A stretch of 64,000 bases of DNA, from contig NZ_CABHOL010000054.1 in NCBI RefSeq assembly GCF_902168135.1, forward strand, positions 62,001-126,000. Reading direction: 5' to 3'. Below are positions 17,123 through 24,220 of this stretch, in pieces. The position numbers and the translations under genes were made by a program. Every line of letters begins with the position of its first letter. Position 1 is the first letter of the stretch. The notes beneath the pieces are model-generated. The model saw only the letters and a list, made by a program, of their open reading frames with translations, did no database searches and was not told the origin of the DNA. Origin of the DNA: an uncultured Fluviicola sp. Lineage in GTDB: Bacteria > Bacteroidota > Bacteroidia > Flavobacteriales_D > Crocinitomicaceae.

Positions 17123-20100
17123 ATGGAAAAACTAGCAAAAGCTCTTTTCTCGATGAGAGCAATGGCAATGGGATTATTCATATTCCTTACTGCAATCGCA
17201 ATCGCTACCTTTATAGAATCTTACGAAAATACGCAGGCTGCCAAATTGTGGATCTATAATGCGAAATGGTTTGAGATCCTTTTGGCTTATTTGTGTGTGA
17301 ACCTGGTTGCGAATATTTTCCGCTATCAAATGTGGAAACGCGAGAAAATTGCAGTTTTCCTTTTCCATATCTCATTTATCGTAATCATTATTGGCGCCTG
17401 GGTTACAAGGTACATCAGTTATGAAGGAATGATGATGATCCGCGAGGGTGCCGCGTCGAATGTGGTTTACACATCAGATCCATATTTGTGGGTCAATATC
17501 AACGACGGAAAGGAATTCCAGCTGACACACGATGTGAAGACTTTCCTGGCGGAATCCTATCCTTTTAACTCAGCAGATTTGGATATCGAATTTCCAAAAC
17601 ATAAAACACCTATTTCTATCGAATACGTTGATTTTAAATCAAAGCAGATCGATACCATAGAAATCAGCCCGAAATACAAAACAAGTGCTTTGGATATCGT
17701 TACGGACGGAATGAAGTCCAACTATGTGATCGATAATGAGATATTTAACCTGAATGGAGTTCCGGTAGCCTTCTCACCGAACCTGGTGAATGGAGTAAAT
17801 ATCTACCGCAGGAAGGATACTTTACGTTTGAAGCCGAACATGCCGCTGCAGTATATTCCGATGAAGGAAATGCAGAAAGCCCGCCAAAGCGGTATTGCTC
17901 CGCCGGATTCTGTTTTCGTGAAAGTAGCTCCGGGCCAGGAAGTGGTGTTTGCTACCACAACGCTTTACCAAATTGCCGGACAGCAATTCGTATTCAAACA
18001 GGAAATTCCGAATGTGGGGAAGAAGTTAATGTCTTCCGGAAGAAGAGATGTCGGTTCGGATTACCTGACGGTAAAAGTAACCGACGGTTCACATTCGAAA
18101 ATCGTGCGTTTGAGAGGTGGAGCAAAGGAAATCGGTGAATCTGCGTACTTTGAGCTGAACGGATTGAATTACCGCCTGGAATATGGAATGAAACGCATTA
18201 AAATTCCTTTCTACATGAAATGTAACGACTTCATTTTGGATCGTTACCCCGGGTCAGATATGCCTTCGTCTTATGCAAGCGATTTACAGGTTTTGGATAC
18301 GGCAAACAATGAATTCGGGACGAAACGTGTGTTTATGAATCACGTTTTGGATTATGGCGGTTACCGTTTCTTCCAGTCTTCTTATGATCCGGATGAGAAG
18401 GGAACTATTTTAAGTGTAAACCACGATTTTTGGGGAACGAATATTACTTATTTCGGGTATTTAATGATGTTTATCGGTATGGTGTTTAGTTTGTTTGCTC
18501 CAAGTTCCCGCTTCAGAGAGTTGATCGGAGTATTGAAAAAATCACATGCAAAATCAGTGATTGCTCTATTATTCACAGTGTTTTCAGCAGCAGCTTATGC
18601 ACAGGATTCTTCCGAACATGCTCATGATCACGAGCATACTCATGATCACACACACGAACACGAACAGGCGATGCCTGCTGCTCCGGTAAAACCGGTCGTT
18701 TACTTTATTTCGGAAGATCAGAGTGATGAACTGGCAACTTTGCTGGTTCAGGATAACCGTGGCCGTATCATCCCGATGCATACTCTGTGCGATCAGTTAC
18801 TGAGCAAATTATACCGTTCCAATAAATACGAAGGACGTAATGCCGTACAAACTGTAATCAGCATGCACATGTACCCGGATTACTGGCTGGACCAGAAGGT
18901 AATCCTTGTCCCGATGGCATTGTATGATGAATACAACCTGACGAAATATGCTTCTTTCCGTGAATTAACGGATGAAACAGGAAACTTCAGGTGGATCAAT
19001 GATTACAATGCGGCTTTGCAAAAACCGGAAGGCCAGCAATCGGAAGTACAGAAGAAACTCATCAAGTTAGGGGAGAAATACCAGGTGTTACTTGGAGTGA
19101 TCAACTGGAACTACATGAAGATCATTCCGATGAAAGGGGATAAAGCCAATCGCTGGTTTATGCCTTTCAACCAGGAATTGATGATGCACGACAGTATTTC
19201 AAGTCGTTTAGCCTTGACATACATTAGCTCGTTGAATGATGCGGCAAAATCCAATGGTGATTTTTCCAAATCAACGAAGTTGTTGAATGATCTGAAGAAC
19301 ATGCAGCGTTCGATTGCCCCGGCATCGATTCTTCCTTCCGGATCACATGTGAAAATGGAAGTTTCTTACAATAAAATGGGAATCTTTAAGAATGCAGGGA
19401 ATTCCTATATCCTGTTTTCATTGGTTTTGTTGATCATCTTCTTCATTCGGGTATTTTTCAATCCTTCTGAAAAATCGGATCGCCGTTATTCGATCATCGG
19501 GAAAGTGATTTTTGTTCTGATGGCGATTATCTTTCTGTATCATGGTGCAGGATTGGTCATGAGAAGTATGATTTCAGGGCACGCGCCGTGGAGTGACGGG
19601 TACGAAGCAATGGTTTTCATCGCCTGGGTAATTGTATTGGCAGGATTTATCTTCTCACGTGTTAGTGTGGTTATTTTGGCTGCAGCTGCTTTACTGGCTT
19701 GGTTCTTCATTTTTGTTTCCCAGTTGAATTTGCTGGATCCGGAAATTACTCCTTTGCAGCCGGTATTGAAAAGCTACTGGTTGATGATCCACGTAGCGAT
19801 TATTACGAGCAGTTACGGGTTCCTCGGACTTGGATTTATTATCAGTTTTGTCAATATTATTCTTTACCTGACAAGAAGCTCCGGGAATGGAAAAGAAGTA
19901 ACGAAGAATATTACTGTGCTTACAGCTGTCAGTGAAATGACCATTACAATTGGGTTGTTTATGCTCACAATCGGTACTTTTCTTGGAGGTATATGGGCAA
20001 ATGAATCCTGGGGAAGGTATTGGGGCTGGGACCCGAAAGAAACATGGGCGCTGGTTTCCGTATTGGTTTACGCAATTATCCTGCATTTCAGATACATTCC

Positions 20101-20338
20101 GGGATTGAAAGGTAAATTCGCTTTCAATGCTGCGGCTATGTGGGGGTATGCGGCTATTTTGTTCACCTTCTTTGGAGTAAACTTCATTTTAGTTGGATTA
20201 CACTCTTACGCTAACGGCGACGGATCTGTGAATTTACCGGGATATGTATGGGTTACGATTGCAATCTTCCTGTTATTAACGATAGTTGCAGGAGTTCGAA
20301 ATAAAAAGTACCTTAAGACTCAAAGAGAATTGTTATGA
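17123..20338 (+). CDS. ccsBA: fused cytochrome c synthetase CcsB(ResB)-CcsA
   Basis: A 1071-residue fusion carrying both halves of the System II cytochrome c synthetase, which attaches haem to CXXCH apocytochromes outside the inner membrane. The N-terminal half is ResB/CcsB-like: helices in the first 100 residues, a large extracytoplasmic domain, then a helix near residue 450. The C-terminal half is CcsA-like, with about eight helices and the haem-handling WWD signature as WGRYWGWDPKETWA near residue 970. Between them, a signal-peptide-like segment ending AAAYAQ (about 493) is followed by alternating His at residues 499-513 (eight His). The stop overlaps gpx by ATGA. Confidence 0.93.
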   Translation: MEKLAKALFSMRAMAMGLFIFLTAIAIATFIESYENTQAAKLWIYNAKWFEILLAYLCVNLVANIFRYQMWKREKIAVFLFHISFIVIIIGAWVTRYISYEGMMMIREGAASNVVYTSDPYLWVNINDGKEFQLTHDVKTFLAESYPFNSADLDIEFPKHKTPISIEYVDFKSKQIDTIEISPKYKTSALDIVTDGMKSNYVIDNEIFNLNGVPVAFSPNLVNGVNIYRRKDTLRLKPNMPLQYIPMKEMQKARQSGIAPPDSVFVKVAPGQEVVFATTTLYQIAGQQFVFKQEIPNVGKKLMSSGRRDVGSDYLTVKVTDGSHSKIVRLRGGAKEIGESAYFELNGLNYRLEYGMKRIKIPFYMKCNDFILDRYPGSDMPSSYASDLQVLDTANNEFGTKRVFMNHVLDYGGYRFFQSSYDPDEKGTILSVNHDFWGTNITYFGYLMMFIGMVFSLFAPSSRFRELIGVLKKSHAKSVIALLFTVFSAAAYAQDSSEHAHDHEHTHDHTHEHEQAMPAAPVKPVVYFISEDQSDELATLLVQDNRGRIIPMHTLCDQLLSKLYRSNKYEGRNAVQTVISMHMYPDYWLDQKVILVPMALYDEYNLTKYASFRELTDETGNFRWINDYNAALQKPEGQQSEVQKKLIKLGEKYQVLLGVINWNYMKIIPMKGDKANRWFMPFNQELMMHDSISSRLALTYISSLNDAAKSNGDFSKSTKLLNDLKNMQRSIAPASILPSGSHVKMEVSYNKMGIFKNAGNSYILFSLVLLIIFFIRVFFNPSEKSDRRYSIIGKVIFVLMAIIFLYHGAGLVMRSMISGHAPWSDGYEAMVFIAWVIVLAGFIFSRVSVVILAAAALLAWFFIFVSQLNLLDPEITPLQPVLKSYWLMIHVAIITSSYGFLGLGFIISFVNIILYLTRSSGNGKEVTKNITVLTAVSEMTITIGLFMLTIGTFLGGIWANESWGRYWGWDPKETWALVSVLVYAIILHFRYIPGLKGKFAFNAAAMWGYAAILFTFFGVNFILVGLHSYANGDGSVNLPGYVWVTIAIFLLLTIVAGVRNKKYLKTQRELL

Positions 20339-20799
20339 CGTTGTATGATTTTTCATTGAATTATTTAGATGGTAATCCCATCGATTGGAGTACTTTTAAA
20401 GGCAAGAAAATCCTTCTGGTGAATGTTGCTTCCCAATGCGGTCTTACTCCTCAGTATACGCAGCTGCAAGAGCTGAATGAAGAGTTTGGCGGGGATCGTT
20501 TCACTATACTTGGAGTTCCCTGTAATGATTTTGCAGGGCAGGAACCGGGAACGGCAGAAGAGATCGCGGCTTTTTGTTCTACGAATTATGGAGTAAGTTT
20601 CCCGCTTTCTGAAAAGGTACATACCATAGGTGAGGAGATCCATCCGATTTATGAATGGCTGAAGGAACAAACAGGTACGGAAGTAAGCTGGAATTTTCAG
20701 AAATACCTGATTGATGGAGAAGGTAAAATTGCCGGTTATTTTTCCCCGCAAACAGAACCTGCTGAGTCACACATTTTAGATTGGATCCAAAAATCATGA
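20335..20799 (+). CDS. glutathione peroxidase-family thiol peroxidase
   Basis: A 154-residue peroxidase of the GPx family, reducing hydroperoxides with Cys chemistry. The catalytic Cys is in NVASQCGLTPQY (about residue 36), the Gln in CNDFAGQEPG and the Trp in SWNFQKYLI, completing the usual triad. It lacks a signal peptide. Family members of this short Cys type generally use thioredoxin rather than glutathione. It overlaps ccsBA by ATGA at its start and bshB1 by ATGA at its end, which hints that bacillithiol could be relevant as a thiol source; that is inference. Confidence 0.9.
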   Translation: MTLYDFSLNYLDGNPIDWSTFKGKKILLVNVASQCGLTPQYTQLQELNEEFGGDRFTILGVPCNDFAGQEPGTAEEIAAFCSTNYGVSFPLSEKVHTIGEEIHPIYEWLKEQTGTEVSWNFQKYLIDGEGKIAGYFSPQTEPAESHILDWIQKS

Positions 20800-21515
20800 G
20801 TCAAATTGATGTTTTAGCAATCGGCGCGCACCCGGATGACGTGGAACTCTCAGCTTCGGGAACTTTACTGAAACACCGTGCAATGGGGTATTCTACCGGG
20901 ATAATTGATCTTACACAGGGTGAGTTAGGCTCACGCGGAACGAAAGAAACTCGAAAAGAAGAAGCTGATGCAGCAGCTAAAATCCTGGGGTTAACAGAAC
21001 GTGTTAACCTGAAAATGGCAGACGGTTTTTTTGAACACTCCGAAGAAAACCTGCGATTGATCATTGAACAAATCCGCCGTTTCAAACCCGAAATTGTTTT
21101 AATGAATGCTGTTTCCGACCGTCACCCGGATCATGGTAAAGGAAGTAAATTGGCTTCCGAAGCTTGTTTTTTAGCCGGATTGCGTAGAATTGAAACAACC
21201 TGGAACGGTGTATTACAGGAAGCTCACCGGCCAAAGTTTGTTTACCATTACATCCAGGACCGCTACCTCAAACCGGATTTTGTGATTGATGTCACAGATT
21301 TCGTAGAACAGAAATTCGATTCGATCAAAGCCTATAAAACCCAATTCTGGGATCCGAATTCTTCGGAACCAAAAACACCGATTTCAGGAGAAGAATTTTT
21401 TGAGTTCCTGCGTGGCAGAATGGCCGAATTCGGACGATCCATCGGGGCTCGTTATGCGGAAGGATACACGGTTGAACGCGTTATCGGAGTGGATTCCTTA
21501 TTTCAGCTTAGATAA
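20796..21515 (+). CDS. bshB1: bacillithiol biosynthesis deacetylase BshB1
   Basis: A LmbE/PIG-L family zinc deacetylase that removes acetyl from GlcNAc-malate in bacillithiol synthesis. The zinc motif AHPDD is near residue 12, with the second set SDRHPDHGKG near 111. TQGELGSRGTKETRKEEA is typical of the BshB1 branch. The ATG at 20796 overlaps the gpx stop and is preferred over one 15 nt upstream. The 3' end overlaps the convergent flavin reductase by 18 nt. bshA and bshC are not in the window. Confidence 0.93.
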   Translation: MSQIDVLAIGAHPDDVELSASGTLLKHRAMGYSTGIIDLTQGELGSRGTKETRKEEADAAAKILGLTERVNLKMADGFFEHSEENLRLIIEQIRRFKPEIVLMNAVSDRHPDHGKGSKLASEACFLAGLRRIETTWNGVLQEAHRPKFVYHYIQDRYLKPDFVIDVTDFVEQKFDSIKAYKTQFWDPNSSEPKTPISGEEFFEFLRGRMAEFGRSIGARYAEGYTVERVIGVDSLFQLR

Positions 21516-22031
21516 GGTTTCTTTCACATTTGAGATCAAATCATTGAATTCCTTTGCCAGTTCTTCGTTGATAATTCCGTCTTTGAAGTTTTCCTGGAAA
21601 CTCGGTAAGCTGAAATGCCCCAAAATGTTTGCAGAATGACGTGGAAAACGGCTTAAAGCAGCCTCCAGCGAGAATTTTGCGCCCAGTTTACCCGGAGAGG
21701 TAGATATCAATAACGTCGGTTTGTCATGGAACACGCTGTTATTCAATCTGGAACACCAATCCAGTGTATTCTTGAATGCTGCTGAGTAACTTCCGTTGTG
21801 CTCGGTCATGGAGATTACCAGGAAATCAGAACTTTCAATGATTTCGTGAAGTTCATGAGCCTGAACAGGGTAACCATCTTCTTTTTCTTTGTCTACTGAA
21901 AATACAGGCATTTCAAAGTCATTCAGATCTATCATGTTGACTTCTCCGTCAAACTGATGTGCTGCAAAAAGCGCAAATTGCTGATTGATAGAGGATTTAC
22001 TGGTACTTGCTCCGAATGCTAATATTTTCAT
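21498..22031 (-). CDS. NADPH-dependent FMN reductase-like flavoprotein
   Basis: A 177-residue flavodoxin-fold protein of the NAD(P)H-dependent FMN reductase family. ILAFGASTSKSSINQQFA at the start is the FMN phosphate loop, and SMTEHNGSYSAAFKNTLDW in the middle (about residues 75-95) is the family block contacting the isoalloxazine ring. The start at 22031 (MKILAFGAS) is chosen over a frame extending 27 nt upstream. The physiological acceptor is unknown. The last 18 nt overlap bshB1 on the other strand. Confidence 0.88.
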   Translation of the reverse strand: MKILAFGASTSKSSINQQFALFAAHQFDGEVNMIDLNDFEMPVFSVDKEKEDGYPVQAHELHEIIESSDFLVISMTEHNGSYSAAFKNTLDWCSRLNNSVFHDKPTLLISTSPGKLGAKFSLEAALSRFPRHSANILGHFSLPSFQENFKDGIINEELAKEFNDLISNVKETLSKLK

Positions 22032-22084
22032 GGTGTTTCTTTTTACGAAGATAGGCATATTCTCAAACTAATGAGGTGCTTTGA

Positions 22085-22110
22085 TTTACAGATTTTACAG
22101 CTTACAGATC
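22085..22110. repeat. three TTACAG words, possible solo arm
   Basis: The sequence TTTACAGATTTTACAGCTTA and on carries TTACAG three times within 26 nt in the gap upstream of the flavin reductase. No matching inverted arm was found nearby. Nothing else is recognised in 22111-22179. Confidence 0.4.
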
Positions 22111-22179
22111 CCGTTTTAGTTTCATGCCTTCATTATATAACGAAAATAGGATAGCATTTTATAGTAATTCAAGGATATT

Positions 22180-22213
22180 AAAAAAGGGCTTCCGCCGCAG
22201 CGGAAACCCCTTA
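22180..22213 (-). terminator. terminator of the beta-helix T9SS gene
   Basis: On the minus strand AAGGGG, a mismatch, TTCCGC, a 4-nt loop and the complements are followed by TTTTTT. It begins 35 nt after the stop at 22248. Confidence 0.8.
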
Positions 22214-22247
22214 AACTTTGCTATAAAACTAAACTAACAGAGAAAAC

Positions 22248-23864
22248 TTACTTCACTACGCTCAATTTAACAGTCTTAACTGCATCACCAGTTCTTACAA
22301 CTGCGTAGTACAATCCTTGAGCAAAATCAGCAGCGTTGATTGTGAACTCATGAGTTCCAACTTCCGCATATTTTGTACCAACTGTCTGCATTACTTGTCC
22401 GTTTGCGTTCATTACAGTTACTTCGATAGTGCTGTTTTGAGCTACGTCAACAAATAATTTTGCGTTTTCGTTTGTTGGGTTAGGGTATAAAGAAACACCT
22501 GCAATAGCTGAAACTTCTTTGATTCCCAAAAGACCTGTAAAGTCAGCTCCGCTCAAAAGTGGAGAACTGGCAGCCGGACGGTAGTCAGGAGCAAGGTAAT
22601 TATAAGGAGTTGTCAAAATACCAGCTGTAGAAGCGATAGAATCATTCATTCCGGCAGCAAACCAAGACTGGATATCAAATGTACTTGAAGCGGTTCTTTC
22701 CGTTACTTTACCAGGAGAGTTACCTGCAACGATGTTGTTCTTGTAAAGGATCAATCCGTTTGTTGCATTTGCTTCACAAGCAGTTCCGTCGATGAAAATA
22801 CCTCTTTGGAAATCCATAAAGATTGAATTGCGGATGTCAAGAGCTGAATTTTTACGAATACGTGCTCCACGACGGTAACCTGTAGCAATGGTGTTTGATG
22901 TGTTACCTCTGTATGGTCCAACTGCAGTGATATTAGAGAATGTTGCATTTGTTTGAGGAGTATTAGTAGAACCGGTTGCATCATTATCCGTTTCAAAACC
23001 TTCTGAAGTAGAGATAGCCGGGTTGTCAGCAAGATTCGGATCACGAACGATCAAACCGAATTGAACATTTCCGGTGTATCCAAAATCAGCATCAAAATCA
23101 TCATCCAAATTTCTGTATGAAACCAGGTGCTTCGCATTCATCGTTCCACCGAACCATTCAAATGCATCATCGTTACAGAAAGATACCTGAACAAAGTTTA
23201 CTTCTGTAGCATCACCAACAGAACCAAAAGTTATCCCGTTGATTTCTTTATCTGTTTGGTATGCATATCCAGGGAATTCTACACGAACGAAAGTCAGTTT
23301 ACCTGAATTGTCATGATCGTCCGGAGCAGCGCCTCCACCGAATTCCGTATCTGCAGTTGGAGCAAGACCTTCGATGTTTGCAACACCGTTTGTTTGGTTG
23401 TTAGCAGCTTTTCCTAAGAAGATCAATCCACCCCAGTCACCTGCTGCACGAGATCCTACAGGCTGGTTGGAAGTAAATACGATCGGAGCATTTACTGTAC
23501 CCTGAGCCATTAATTTTGCTCCTTTGGTAATAAACAAACCTGATCCCTGAACCGCTTTATCACCCATGATGATTGTTCCCGGCTCAATAGTCAACGTAGC
23601 GTTGTTTTTTACATAGATCTGACCTTGCAACAAGTAAACGTTTCCTGCTGTCCAGGTAGTGTTTGTTGTAATGTTTGTAGAGATCGTTTGGTTTGGAGTA
23701 CCGTAGTTTGTGTTCTGAGGATCCCAGTTAGCCCATCCTTCTGTCCACATTGCTGTTGGAGCTGGAGCGAAAGCACCGCGATACGTTGTTGGTTCGAACA
23801 ACTGTCCGAATGCTGCAAAGGTTCCTAAACCTGCGAATAATGCACTTAAGTAAATCTTTTTCAT
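22248..23864 (-). CDS. T9SS type A sorted beta-helix-like protein
   Basis: A 538-residue secreted protein. The signal peptide is about residues 1-20 (TFAAFGQ). A right-handed beta-helix-like body follows, with NNATLTIEPGTIIMGDKA, PIVFTSNQP and WGGLIFLGKA, a pattern seen in Bacteroidota proteins encoded next to TonB receptors. The last 80 residues (SLYPNPTNENAKLFVDV to VKTVKLSVVK) are a T9SS type A C-terminal signal, so it is exported by type IX secretion and anchored or released. The start MKKIYL was chosen for the signal peptide. The adjacent TonB receptor is probably its partner. Confidence 0.88.
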   Translation of the reverse strand: MKKIYLSALFAGLGTFAAFGQLFEPTTYRGAFAPAPTAMWTEGWANWDPQNTNYGTPNQTISTNITTNTTWTAGNVYLLQGQIYVKNNATLTIEPGTIIMGDKAVQGSGLFITKGAKLMAQGTVNAPIVFTSNQPVGSRAAGDWGGLIFLGKAANNQTNGVANIEGLAPTADTEFGGGAAPDDHDNSGKLTFVRVEFPGYAYQTDKEINGITFGSVGDATEVNFVQVSFCNDDAFEWFGGTMNAKHLVSYRNLDDDFDADFGYTGNVQFGLIVRDPNLADNPAISTSEGFETDNDATGSTNTPQTNATFSNITAVGPYRGNTSNTIATGYRRGARIRKNSALDIRNSIFMDFQRGIFIDGTACEANATNGLILYKNNIVAGNSPGKVTERTASSTFDIQSWFAAGMNDSIASTAGILTTPYNYLAPDYRPAASSPLLSGADFTGLLGIKEVSAIAGVSLYPNPTNENAKLFVDVAQNSTIEVTVMNANGQVMQTVGTKYAEVGTHEFTINAADFAQGLYYAVVRTGDAVKTVKLSVVK

Positions 23865-24123
23865 TTTTCGTTTTTTTTCTTGGTACAAAATTGCTGTTCA
23901 AACCTTGTTCTATCCTTTCCTTTAAGTTACGATTCGAGTAAATAAATGTTAAGCGAGGTTTAATTGATTTAGCATTGACTTAACATAGGTAAAAGGATTT
24001 AGTTTTTCGATTTAGGTTAGAGTAGAGCGGAGTAGAGGATTGGAAGCCTCAAGAGGTCGGACCGGGTATGTGGAGTTGATCGTTTATTTGATTATTGGTG
24101 CTGTTTAACTTTCCATTCATCTT

Positions 24124-24151
24124 GTAGTGCCGAAAAATTTTTCGGCACTAC
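24124..24151. repeat. 28-nt palindromic element, copy 2
   Basis: Arms GTAGTGCCG and CGGCACTAC with centre AAAAATTTTT make a perfect 28-nt palindrome. It shares the 9-10-9 design with 3255-3282 and the identical AT centre with 39523-39550. The rest of the 356-nt gap 23865-24220 holds AT-rich upstream sequence of the T9SS gene and the TonB receptor terminator. Confidence 0.8.
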
Positions 24152-24161
24152 TGGAAACCAT

Positions 24162-24197
24162 TAAAAAAGAAAAGCCATCAGTCAGCTGACTGATGGC
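24162..24197 (-). terminator. terminator of the TonB-dependent receptor gene
   Basis: A perfect 24-nt palindrome (arms GCCATCAGTCAG and CTGACTGATGGC, 24174-24197) is followed on the minus strand by TTTTCTTTTTT. It begins 24 nt after the receptor stop. Confidence 0.85.
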
Positions 24198-24220
24198 CTC
24201 TCAGGCGTTTTGACTATTTT

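Noticed and set aside
24000-24060. GAGTAGAG repeated twice in the gap before the T9SS gene
   Set aside because: Only two short copies with no inverted mate, so it may be chance; not listed as a repeat.
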